Positions 1-6,307 of a DNA stretch of 6,740 bases are shown here, one piece after another. The DNA is from Flavobacteriaceae bacterium (GTDB lineage: Bacteria > Bacteroidota > Bacteroidia > Flavobacteriales > Flavobacteriaceae). Both the position numbers and the translations under genes were made by a program. The DNA lies in the NCBI GenBank assembly GCA_018623655.1, contig JAAZVG010000080.1, forward strand, positions 1-6,740, in the 5' to 3' direction. Numbering within the stretch: position 1 is the first letter of the stretch; every line of letters starts with the position of its first letter. Below the pieces are notes generated by a model. It did no database searches. It saw only the letters and a list, made by a program, of their open reading frames with translations, and was not told where the DNA came from.

Positions 1-921
1 CTAGTCATGAATCTCGACGATCTTATTTGCGTAGGAGCAACCGAATCGATTCTGCTCTCCTCTACTATTGGGCGAAATAAGAATTTAATCCCAGGTGAAG
101 TAATCGGAGCCATCATCAATGGCACCGAAGAGTTAGTGCGTCAATTAGCTGACTTTGGAGTTCAGATACACACTACTGGAGGTGAAACCGCCGATGTGGG
201 TGATCTTGTCCGAACTATAATTGTTGATTCTACAGTTACTGCTAGAATGAGACGGGATGAGGTGATTGACAATGCGAATATTAAGCCAGGAGATGTTATT
301 GTAGGTTTCGAATCTTATGGACAGGCAACTTATGAACGAACTTATAATGGCGGAATGGGAAGTAACGGATTAACTTCTGCTAGACACGATGTATTCTCTA
401 AAGCAATTGCTGAAAAATACCCTGAAACTTATGACCCATCGGTACCGAGCGACTTGGTTTATAGTGGAACTGTTGGTCTTACGGATTCGGTAGAGGGTAG
501 TCCTTTAGACGCAGGTAAATTAGTTTTGTCTCCTACCAGAACCTATGCGCCACTGATGAGGAAAATTTTTGAGACCATCGACCGCAGCAAGATTGATGGG
601 CTTGTTCATTGCAGTGGTGGGGCTCAAACAAAGGTCTTACATTTCATAGATGATCTTCATGTGATCAAGGATAATCTATTCGAGATACCTCCTTTATTTA
701 AAATGATACAAAAAGAATCTAATACCGATTGGAAGGAGATGTATCAAGTATTTAATTCTGGACATCGCCTTGAAGCCTATACGGATGAAAAAACCGCGGA
801 GGAGATGATTCGTATATCGGAGAGCTTTAATATCCGAGCTAAAGTGATCGGAAGGGTAGAGGCTTCTACCCAAAAGAAGTTAACCATAAGAAGTGAGTTT
901 GGGCAGTTTGAATACGCCTAA
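1..921 (+). CDS. purM: Phosphoribosylformylglycinamidine cyclo-ligase (AIR synthetase), 5'-truncated
   Basis: PurM uses ATP to close formylglycinamidine ribonucleotide into aminoimidazole ribonucleotide, the fifth step of cytoplasmic purine synthesis. The reading frame is open to the first base of the window (Leu-Val before the first Met), and family members in Bacteroidota are about 390 residues, so the N-terminal 80 or so residues lie outside; the ATG at position 7 is internal, not the start. The visible 306 residues include the conserved NLDDLICVGA stretch, the GGETADVGD motif (about residues 60-68, counting from base 1) of the ATP-binding site, a GMGSNGLTSARHD segment, and near the C-terminus GGAQTKVLHF and FNSGHRLEAY. 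These last motifs are the divergent Bacteroidota form rather than the E. coli form. It lies 55 bases upstream of prfA in the same direction, a neighbourhood common in this phylum. Identification is firm; only the 5' end is missing. Confidence 0.93.
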   Translation, partial: LVMNLDDLICVGATESILLSSTIGRNKNLIPGEVIGAIINGTEELVRQLADFGVQIHTTGGETADVGDLVRTIIVDSTVTARMRRDEVIDNANIKPGDVIVGFESYGQATYERTYNGGMGSNGLTSARHDVFSKAIAEKYPETYDPSVPSDLVYSGTVGLTDSVEGSPLDAGKLVLSPTRTYAPLMRKIFETIDRSKIDGLVHCSGGAQTKVLHFIDDLHVIKDNLFEIPPLFKMIQKESNTDWKEMYQVFNSGHRLEAYTDEKTAEEMIRISESFNIRAKVIGRVEASTQKKLTIRSEFGQFEYA

Positions 922-949
922 ATCTTAAATTCTATCGGCTCAAATGGCC

Positions 950-957
950 TATATTTG
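950..957 (+). promoter_or_regulatory. Possible Bacteroidota -7 promoter box (TATATTTG) before prfA
   Basis: TATATTTG at 950-957 is an exact match to the TAnnTTTG -7 element of the Bacteroidota primary sigma factor. It sits in the 55-base gap between purM and prfA, 19 bases before the ATG at 977. No TTG of a -33 box is present at the usual distance of about 17-23 bases upstream, so this is a half-match only. If used, transcription would begin around 963-966, giving prfA-pyrF-hydrolase their own short-leader promoter inside the cluster and excluding translation from the TTG at 962. Confidence 0.35.
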
Positions 958-976
958 AGTCTTGCAAAGCGTACCT

Positions 977-2053
977 ATGATTGATAAATTAAATATCATT
1001 AAACAACGTTATGATGAGGTTTCTGACCTGATCATTCAACCCGACGTCATTGCTGATCAGAAGCGATATGTCAATCTCAATAAGGAATACACTAATTTGC
1101 GTCCGATCGTTGAGAAAAGACAGGAATACTTGAACTTACTGGCAAATTTGGAAGAGGCCGAGGAAATCATTTCAGAGGCTGAGGATGCTGAGATGGTCGA
1201 AATGGCAAAAATGCAATTGGATGAGGCTAAATCAGCCTTAAGTCCTTTAGAAGAGGAGATTAAAATTCTGCTTATTCCTAAAGATCCAGAAGATGCTAAA
1301 GATGTAGTAATGGAGATTCGTGCTGGTACTGGAGGAGATGAGGCAAGTATTTTTGCTGGTGACCTTTATCGAATGTATGCGAAATATTGTGATGGAAAAG
1401 GCTGGAAAACAAACGTTATTGACCTCAATGAAGGTACCGCAGGAGGCTTTAAAGAAATTCATTTTGAGGTAACAGGAAATAATGTGTATGGAACTTTGAA
1501 ATTTGAGGCAGGAGTTCACCGCGTACAACGAGTTCCCCAAACAGAGACACAGGGTAGGGTTCATACTAGTGCAGCAACGGTGATGATTATTCCCGAAGCA
1601 GAGGATTTTGATGTTCAAATTGACCCAAAAGACGTGCGAATAGATTTCTTTTGTTCTTCAGGACCCGGTGGTCAGTCGGTAAACACAACTTATTCTGCTG
1701 TTCGACTGACTCATATACCTACCGGCTTGGTAGCACAGTGTCAAGACCAAAAATCTCAACACAAAAACAAAGAGAAGGCCTTCAAGGTATTGCGGTCTCG
1801 TTTATATGATTTAGAGCTCGCAAAGCGTCAGGAGGAGGATGCCGCTAAGCGCAATTCGCAAGTGAGTTCTGGTGATCGTTCTGCGAAGATTAGAACCTAT
1901 AATTATCCGCAAGGTCGTGTGACCGATCACCGAATAGGACTTACCCTCTATGATTTACAAAACATCATAAATGGAGATATTCAAAAAATCATAGATGAGC
2001 TTCAATTGGTTGAAAACACTGAGAAGTTAAAAGAGGCATCAGAATCATTCTAG
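977..2053 (+). CDS. prfA: Peptide chain release factor 1 (RF1)
   Basis: RF1 recognises UAA and UAG stop codons in the ribosomal A site and triggers hydrolysis of peptidyl-tRNA. The 358-residue product matches the family length. In order: a helical N-terminal domain (about 1-100), RAGTGGDEA at 115-123, the codon-reading P-x-T tripeptide as PQT at 187-189 (E. coli has PAT; the variable middle residue is normal), and the catalytic GGQ at 231-233 inside SSGPGGQSVN, followed by SQHKNK and the conserved SGDRS...RTYNYPQGRVTDHR block. The RF2 tripeptide SPF is absent, so this is RF1. The start was set at ATG 977, giving MIDKLNIIK as in related RF1s; a TTG at 962 would add five residues but overlaps the predicted transcription start. 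No Shine-Dalgarno is seen, as usual here. The stop is one base before pyrF, implying co-transcription and probably coupled translation. Confidence 0.97.
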   Translation: MIDKLNIIKQRYDEVSDLIIQPDVIADQKRYVNLNKEYTNLRPIVEKRQEYLNLLANLEEAEEIISEAEDAEMVEMAKMQLDEAKSALSPLEEEIKILLIPKDPEDAKDVVMEIRAGTGGDEASIFAGDLYRMYAKYCDGKGWKTNVIDLNEGTAGGFKEIHFEVTGNNVYGTLKFEAGVHRVQRVPQTETQGRVHTSAATVMIIPEAEDFDVQIDPKDVRIDFFCSSGPGGQSVNTTYSAVRLTHIPTGLVAQCQDQKSQHKNKEKAFKVLRSRLYDLELAKRQEEDAAKRNSQVSSGDRSAKIRTYNYPQGRVTDHRIGLTLYDLQNIINGDIQKIIDELQLVENTEKLKEASESF

Positions 2054-2054
2054 T

Positions 2055-2870
2055 ATGGAATTAAAAAATTTAGTAGCGCAAATACGAAAAAAACATAGCT
2101 TTTTATGTGTCGGATTAGATACTGATTTAGAAAAGATTCCATCGCATTTAAAGAGTGCAATAGACCCTTTATTTGAATTCAATAAGGCGATCGTTGACGC
2201 AACCGCTGACTATTGCGTGGCGTACAAACCTAATATTGCTTTTTACGAGGCTTATGGTGTTAGTGGATGGCAATCATTAGAAAAAACGATTGCCTATATC
2301 AATGCGAATTATCCGAATCATTTTACCATAGCAGATGCCAAGCGGGGCGATATTGGAAACACGGCTGAGCGTTATGCCGAGGCCTTTTACAATAAGCTAC
2401 AATTTGATTCAGTTACGCTTTCACCTTATATGGGAACTGATGCTATAGCGCCGTTTTTGAAACAAGAAGGAAAGTATCCGATTGTTCTTGCTTTAACATC
2501 AAATAAGGGTGCTGAAGATTTTCAGTATATAGGAGAGGGCTCATCGACCTTGTTCGAGCAGGTAGTGAAATTAACTCAAAGCTACTTTAATTCTGAGCGC
2601 GTGATGTATGTGGTAGGAGCCACCAAAGCAGATCGACTAAAGCAGATTAGAGATTTGGCGCCAAAGGCTTTCTTTTTGGTTCCTGGAGTTGGTGCTCAAG
2701 GCGGCGATCTTAAAGCAGTTTATGACAATGGTAGCAACGAAGAAGTTGGGTTGCTGGTCAACTCTTCGCGTGGTATAATTTATGCGAGTTCTGGAGAAGA
2801 TTTTGCGGAGGCTGCGGCAAATTCTGCAAAAAAATTACAGCTGCAAATGAAAAGTTTGCTAGCTTCATAA
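2055..2870 (+). CDS. pyrF: Orotidine 5'-phosphate decarboxylase, type 2
   Basis: PyrF decarboxylates orotidine monophosphate to UMP, the last step of pyrimidine nucleotide synthesis in the cytoplasm; it needs no cofactor. The 271-residue length fits the longer type 2 subfamily rather than the roughly 230-residue E. coli type. Visible motifs: GLDTD at 20-24, a Lys in YKPN (K58), the catalytic cluster DAKRGD at 94-99 (D94, K96, D99), the phosphate-loop segment PGVGAQGGD at 210-218 and VNSSRGI at 235-241, where R239 should contact the phosphate. All key residues are present. It begins one base after the prfA stop and ends two bases before the hydrolase ATG, so it lies in the middle of a tight three-gene transcript. 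The prfA-pyrF pairing near purM recurs in Bacteroidota genomes. The start is fixed by this spacing. Confidence 0.96.
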   Translation: MELKNLVAQIRKKHSFLCVGLDTDLEKIPSHLKSAIDPLFEFNKAIVDATADYCVAYKPNIAFYEAYGVSGWQSLEKTIAYINANYPNHFTIADAKRGDIGNTAERYAEAFYNKLQFDSVTLSPYMGTDAIAPFLKQEGKYPIVLALTSNKGAEDFQYIGEGSSTLFEQVVKLTQSYFNSERVMYVVGATKADRLKQIRDLAPKAFFLVPGVGAQGGDLKAVYDNGSNEEVGLLVNSSRGIIYASSGEDFAEAAANSAKKLQLQMKSLLAS

Positions 2871-2872
2871 GC

Positions 2873-3652
2873 ATGTTACATTACACTACCTATACAGAGG
2901 CTAAAAGTGATCAGTGGGTGACCTTCGTTCACGGGGCTGGGGGTAGTTCGACAATTTGGTTTCGTCAGATACGAGATTTCAAAAAGCATTTTAATGTACT
3001 TCTCTTAGACCTTAGAGGGCACGGAAACTCTAAATCGAATTTAGTGAAGACTTTGCAGCGCTATACCTTTGATTCTGTGACTGATGATATTATTGAAGTT
3101 CTAAATCATTTAGGAATACAAAAGTCTCATTTTATCGGGATTTCGTTAGGTACAATTCTTATTCGAAATATTGAAGATCGTTATCCGAATCGAATACAGG
3201 CCATGGTGCTCGGTGGGGCCATTGTAAAATTAGATTTCAGATCCCAATTATTGATGAAATTAGGTAACTGGTTTAAAAACATGATCCCCTACCTGTGGTT
3301 ATATCGATTCTTTGCATTTATCATAATGCCTAACAAGAATCATCAAGAATCGAGAAACCTTTTTGTTCGTGAAGCCAGAAAATTATATCAAAAGGAATTT
3401 ATACGATGGTTTAAACTTACTGCTGAGATCAATCCGCTCTTGCGATTTTATAGAGAGGCTACCTCTATTGTCCCTACGCTATACGTGATGGGTGAAGAGG
3501 ATTATTTATTTCTCCCACCAATAAGAGAACTTGTTGGCGCTAATCCATTAGCTAATCTCTTTGTTGTTGAGAAATGCGGTCATGTGGTGAATGTGGAGCG
3601 CCCACAAACTTTTAATGAAAAGGCGCTTGAATTCTTGAAAAACCTTTCCTAA
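2873..3652 (+). CDS. Alpha/beta hydrolase fold protein, substrate unknown
   Basis: A 259-residue cytoplasmic protein (no signal peptide) of the alpha/beta hydrolase superfamily, AB-hydrolase-1 type. The catalytic triad is readable: the nucleophile elbow GISLG with Ser91, Asp210 in the GEEDYLF turn, and His237 in KCGHVVNVERP. The oxyanion-hole HGAGG lies at 20-24 and the DLRGHGNS strand-turn at 46-53. Between about 120 and 195 is a helical lid rich in Trp, Phe, Tyr and basic residues, which usually shapes substrate choice; nothing in it identifies a substrate. Esterase, lipase-like, thioesterase and C-C hydrolase roles all remain possible. The gene starts two bases after pyrF, so it is co-transcribed with nucleotide and translation genes, but that need not imply a shared pathway. 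Its stop overlaps that of the opposing small gene by four bases. Confidence 0.88.
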   Translation: MLHYTTYTEAKSDQWVTFVHGAGGSSTIWFRQIRDFKKHFNVLLLDLRGHGNSKSNLVKTLQRYTFDSVTDDIIEVLNHLGIQKSHFIGISLGTILIRNIEDRYPNRIQAMVLGGAIVKLDFRSQLLMKLGNWFKNMIPYLWLYRFFAFIIMPNKNHQESRNLFVREARKLYQKEFIRWFKLTAEINPLLRFYREATSIVPTLYVMGEEDYLFLPPIRELVGANPLANLFVVEKCGHVVNVERPQTFNEKALEFLKNLS

Positions 3653-4023
3653 TTGAGCAGCGCATTCCACTTCTTGTATCGCATCAAAAGGTATCGATGA
3701 TATTTTCTTAATTCATTTAACATCGTCTTGGTGTAGTCACTTGGGAGACTTGAGTCGTATTCTAGACCTTTCAGATAGTACTGTAAGTTTCGCACCAGGA
3801 TTAATGCAAATTGTACCATTTTATTCTGCCTTCTTACACTAAGATCTTTGTAAAGTGCATTGCGTATACTAGATTTTAATAGAATACTGTCGTTTATGAG
3901 ATGACCCGATAGTTCTAAGGTGAATGATTTTTGTGGAAGTTGGCATACAGAAACTTGACTCACTTTTTCGGTGAGTTCACAAATGGTAAGCGTGCGTTGA
4001 TATAAGGTTTTAGATGCTAACAT
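3649..4023 (-). CDS. Hypothetical small basic, mostly helical protein
   Basis: A 124-residue product I do not recognise. It is rich in Leu, Lys, Arg and Tyr, with about 19 Lys/Arg against 9 Asp/Glu, so it is clearly basic. It has no signal peptide and no strong membrane segment. Hydrophobic spacing suggests four helices, roughly 4-22, 33-58, 60-88 and 95-122, with the last carrying a Tyr/Arg-rich face (RKYHRYLLMRYKKW). Length, charge and topology recall the small four-helix-bundle family that includes 23S rRNA intervening-sequence proteins and Avd, but the usual NIAEG-like turn is absent, so this is only a weak resemblance. Reasons to believe it is a real gene: it fills the gap between two genes exactly, starts at ATG in front of an AT-rich control region, and has a plausible promoter. 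It is convergent with the hydrolase gene (four-base stop overlap) and divergent from the AsnC-type regulator, which could regulate it. Confidence 0.6.
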   Translation of the reverse strand: MLASKTLYQRTLTICELTEKVSQVSVCQLPQKSFTLELSGHLINDSILLKSSIRNALYKDLSVRRQNKMVQFALILVRNLQYYLKGLEYDSSLPSDYTKTMLNELRKYHRYLLMRYKKWNALLN

Positions 4024-4029
4024 ACTTTA

Positions 4030-4059
4030 CGAAATTACTCTACTCTGTTGGGCAATCAA
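4030..4059 (-). promoter_or_regulatory. Possible minus-strand promoter for the small basic protein gene
   Basis: On the minus strand, TTG (complement of 4057-4059) is followed after 19 bases by TAATTTCG (complement of 4030-4037). This fits the Bacteroidota TTG-(17 to 23)-TAnnTTTG pattern with one mismatch in the -7 box. Transcription would begin within a few bases of the ATG at 4023, giving a nearly leaderless message. A second TTG (complement of 4053-4055) has a short 15-base spacing. A chance match in AT-rich DNA is possible. Confidence 0.3.
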
Positions 4060-4104
4060 TATATATTATAAACTAATTTTATATATTTAGTTATTATAAT
4101 TAGG

Positions 4105-4133
4105 TATTTTAGTTAAAATATTTTATATTTTAA
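4105..4133. promoter_or_regulatory. Nested inverted repeats, candidate operator of the AsnC-type regulator
   Basis: Two perfect inverted repeats overlap here. TATTTTA (4105-4111) pairs with TAAAATA (4114-4120) across two bases, and TTAAAATAT (4113-4121) pairs with ATATTTTAA (4125-4133) across three. The 7-mer TATTTTA or its complement occurs four times: 4105-4111, 4114-4120, 4119-4125 and 4126-4132. The block ends three bases before the regulator ATG at 4137. Lrp/AsnC proteins commonly repress their own genes by binding several AT-rich imperfect palindromes, so an autoregulatory operator is a fair inference. The surrounding sequence is very AT-rich, which raises the chance expectation of such repeats. 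Confidence 0.45.
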
Positions 4134-4136
4134 AGT

Positions 4137-4589
4137 ATGGATCGATTGGATAAAATTGATTGGCAAATTCTTAAAAATCTACAGCAAAATGCTAAAACAC
4201 CGCAATCTACCATTGCGAAGGTTGTAGGCCTAAGTGCCCCAGCTGTGGCTGATCGAATTAGGCGTTTAGAGGATCGAGGCATCATTCAAGGCTATCAATT
4301 AGCTATTGACTCTGAACCTCTGGGATACCAATTACACGCCATCATTCACCTTCGTGCATTTGTCGGTATGCTCAAGCCATTCCTCGAAAAGGTAAAGTCA
4401 TTGAAGGAGGTTCGAAATTGCTATCGTGTCACTGGAAATGAAAACATTATTATGGAGGTGGTTTTGCGTGATCAAAGACACCTCGAAAAGTTGATTGATT
4501 TATTAATTTCGTATGGTGAAACTAGAACTCATATTGTTTTATCTCAAGTGATTAAAAATGCTCCGATACAGCGTCCGAATTTCAGTTAA
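4137..4589 (+). CDS. Lrp/AsnC family transcriptional regulator
   Basis: A 150-residue DNA-binding regulator of the usual Lrp/AsnC length. Residues 3-60 form the winged helix-turn-helix: DKIDWQILKNL opens the first helix, STIAKVVGLSAPAVADRIRRLE is the helix-turn-helix with recognition helix at about 33-45, and RGIIQGYQLAID the wing. Residues 65-140 are the ligand-binding RAM domain, with alternating strands and the CYRVTGNENIIMEV segment (95-107) corresponding to the family's VTGxxD/N effector loop. Members act as dimers or octamers and typically sense amino acids; the effector here cannot be read from the sequence. The start at ATG 4137 is supported by the canonical N-terminus. It is divergent from the small basic protein gene and overlaps the lipoprotein gene downstream, making these two the likely targets together with itself. 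The candidate operator directly upstream suggests autoregulation. Confidence 0.92.
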   Translation: MDRLDKIDWQILKNLQQNAKTPQSTIAKVVGLSAPAVADRIRRLEDRGIIQGYQLAIDSEPLGYQLHAIIHLRAFVGMLKPFLEKVKSLKEVRNCYRVTGNENIIMEVVLRDQRHLEKLIDLLISYGETRTHIVLSQVIKNAPIQRPNFS

Positions 4590-5220
4590 ACATCTTTTTC
4601 TATCCTTGCTTTGGTTGATAGCCATTTCTTGTCAGGATAAAAGATATCACTCAGATCTTAATCAAATTAACTTAGATACGGTTCAAGAAAATCTCAAGAC
4701 CGTATATGAGTGGCAAAAAAACAAGAACGCGTATTTTCAAGATCCAAATACCTCTCCTCTCAGGCCTAAAGAAAAAAAGAAGTTTAATGGATTAGACTTT
4801 TTTACTCCTGATTCGAAATATCAAGTAAACGCTTTTTTTCGCGAATCTGTCACAAAGGATACCATTCAGATGAAAACAAATACAGGATCAGTAACTTCTG
4901 AAATCCGTTACGGAAATTTATTTTTTGAATTAAATAACCGTCAATACGTTTTACCAGTTTATCGCGAAGTTGGAGCTGAAGATGATTATGTGTTTTTACC
5001 TTTCACTGATTTGACTAATGGTGATCTCACCTATGGAGGGGGCCGTTATTTAGATTTTACTTTTCCGTTAAAGGAGACTGTCCTCATTGATTTTAATAAG
5101 GCTTATAATCCTTATTGTGCCTACAATCCGAAATATTCTTGTCCGTTAGTACCGAGTGTAAACCATCTTGATATAGCGATTATAGCAGGAGAAAAGAGTT
5201 TCGAACTTTTTAGGAAATAA
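4558..5220 (+). CDS. DUF1684 family putative lipoprotein
   Basis: A 220-residue protein whose C-terminal half carries the DUF1684 signature: TNGDLTYGGGRYLDF at 153-167, DFNKAYNPYCAYN at 178-190 with Cys187, YSCPLVP at 193-199 with Cys195, then AGEK at 210-213. The two cysteines are part of the family pattern. The family's biochemical role is not known to me. The N-terminus looks like a lipoprotein signal: basic region with R3, R7 and K11, a hydrophobic core at 12-24, and Cys25 after AIS, a somewhat loose lipobox, so periplasmic or outer-membrane anchoring is likely but not certain. The ATG at 4558 lies 32 bases inside the regulator gene; it is kept because it gives a complete signal sequence and no other Met occurs before residue 105. 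The overlap implies translational coupling and common control with the AsnC-type regulator. A strong terminator follows at once. Confidence 0.85.
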   Translation: MLRYSVRISVKHLFLSLLWLIAISCQDKRYHSDLNQINLDTVQENLKTVYEWQKNKNAYFQDPNTSPLRPKEKKKFNGLDFFTPDSKYQVNAFFRESVTKDTIQMKTNTGSVTSEIRYGNLFFELNNRQYVLPVYREVGAEDDYVFLPFTDLTNGDLTYGGGRYLDFTFPLKETVLIDFNKAYNPYCAYNPKYSCPLVPSVNHLDIAIIAGEKSFELFRK

Positions 5221-5248
5221 AAAAGGAGGCTTTAAAAGCCTCCTTTTT
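5220..5248. terminator. Bidirectional intrinsic terminator
   Basis: GGAGGC (5225-5230) pairs with GCCTCC (5238-5243) around the loop TTTAAAA. The stem is extended by AAAAA (5220-5224) against TTTTT (5244-5248), giving 11 perfect pairs. The T-run follows the stem on the plus strand and the A-run supplies a T-run on the minus strand, so it can stop transcripts from both the lipoprotein gene and the convergent porin gene. It overlaps the last base of the lipoprotein stop codon and lies about 30 bases beyond the porin stop. Confidence 0.92.
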
Positions 5249-5277
5249 GAACTAAACTAAACTTAAATTATCATTGG

Positions 5278-6267
5278 CTAGAAACTATATATTGCTGCGA
5301 GAACGAATGATGATAAATTATCAGTACTTCCACTATCGTTTGAGTAGAAGGCTTCAGAACCTTTATCTAATCTAAATTCTGGCTTAAAAGTGAAATTACC
5401 ACTTGAATAACTACCTGTAAGAGTTAGAGAAGTATTATCTAGTTCACCATCTCCAAGGATCCCAGCTCCATTGTCTTTGAATATTTCTCCACGTAGACCT
5501 AGAGAAAAATCATCAGATAGTCCGATTTGCGGATATAAGGCTACACCAGAGAATTCTGCATCATCTGCTAATGTTGCCTTCGAGGCATTAATGCCGAGAT
5601 AAAACCCATCAGATAGATTAAACCCTCCGGTGTAGTCGATTTGGGTATAATCTTTTCCTGCAAGTAAGTTTAGGTATTGCCCATAAATTCCAAGTTGAGC
5701 TCCAAACATGTACTCATCAAATGCTGTTCCATCTCCTGCACTGTCAAAATTACCTTCTGTGTAGTCGGTTTGATTCATTACACCGAGCATTAACGATACA
5801 TCATCACTGAGTGCCGCGTCTAGCTTTAATCCAGTATGAGAGAATGGACCATATGAAAATAAATAGGATGTTGAATAATTAAAGTTAGCAGCAGGAGAAA
5901 TTACCTCGTAACCTAAGAATGTATTGAAATTACCGAAGGTAAGTGTTACACTATCACTCAAATTATAGTATACATATAACTGATTGACAATGTTTGATGA
6001 TCCTGATGAATTAAAAACAGCTTCAGTTCCACGCGGTCCCATTACTAAGTCTGCGACGAATCCGTGGTCTTCTCCTTCATAAGCGAAAATAAGGTTGGCC
6101 ATTCCGAGAGAGAATCCTGGGAGGTTCGCGAATGAAGTTCCTGGAGCGTATTCACTACTTCTAAAATAAGTGTCAACTGATCCTGAAAGTGAGAATGTTG
6201 GTTCTGTTTCTTGGGCTATAGCGATACTTGTTAGCGCTACAGCAGCTATTGTGAAAAGTTTTTTCAT
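5278..6267 (-). CDS. Outer-membrane beta-barrel porin, BBP2 (OmpL-like) family
   Basis: A 329-residue outer-membrane porin. Residues 1-18 are a signal peptide (KK, hydrophobic core, AIA before Gln19). The mature part alternates polar and hydrophobic residues in beta-strand fashion and ends in Tyr-Ser-Phe, the C-terminal aromatic used for barrel assembly. The segment NQLYVYYNLSDSVTLTFGNF, then LGYE (118-121), NFNYSTSYLF (128-137) and HTGLKLD (144-150), matches the BBP2 pattern. The mature protein is very acidic, with about 38 Asp/Glu against 10 Lys/Arg. The start was set at ATG 6267, which gives the signal peptide; an in-frame ATG at 6357 lies inside amt and would add 30 residues without signal character. 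The leader is A-rich with no Shine-Dalgarno. The gene follows amt by 40 bases with no terminator between, so co-transcription is likely, and diffusion of ammonium across the outer membrane is an inferred role. Confidence 0.87.
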   Translation of the reverse strand: MKKLFTIAAVALTSIAIAQETEPTFSLSGSVDTYFRSSEYAPGTSFANLPGFSLGMANLIFAYEGEDHGFVADLVMGPRGTEAVFNSSGSSNIVNQLYVYYNLSDSVTLTFGNFNTFLGYEVISPAANFNYSTSYLFSYGPFSHTGLKLDAALSDDVSLMLGVMNQTDYTEGNFDSAGDGTAFDEYMFGAQLGIYGQYLNLLAGKDYTQIDYTGGFNLSDGFYLGINASKATLADDAEFSGVALYPQIGLSDDFSLGLRGEIFKDNGAGILGDGELDNTSLTLTGSYSSGNFTFKPEFRLDKGSEAFYSNDSGSTDNLSSFVLAAIYSF

Positions 6268-6307
6268 GGTGTTCGTTTTTTGATTTTTGATTTTTTTGAT
6301 GATGATA

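Noticed and set aside
187..189. PQT instead of PAT in RF1 (residues 187-189 of the prfA product) as an altered stop-codon specificity
   Set aside because: The middle residue of the RF1 P-x-T motif varies naturally; Pro and Thr, which matter for recognition, are kept, and genes in this window end in both TAA and TAG.
962..976. TTG at 962 as the start of prfA
   Set aside because: It would add five residues absent from related RF1s and lies at or before the predicted transcription start; the ATG at 977 gives the normal N-terminus.
1247..1618. Open frame of 123 codons on the minus strand
   Set aside because: It lies wholly inside prfA, antisense to its most conserved region, and its Cys/Asn/Ile-rich product resembles no protein family; it is a shadow of prfA.
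3649..4023. Diversity-generating retroelement accessory gene (Avd)
   Set aside because: Only a general helix pattern agrees; no reverse transcriptase, template repeat or variable repeat is visible nearby.
4082..4089. TATATTTA as the -7 promoter box of the AsnC-type regulator
   Set aside because: It misses the final G of TAnnTTTG and has no TTG at the proper distance upstream; in such AT-rich DNA a seven-of-eight match is weak evidence.
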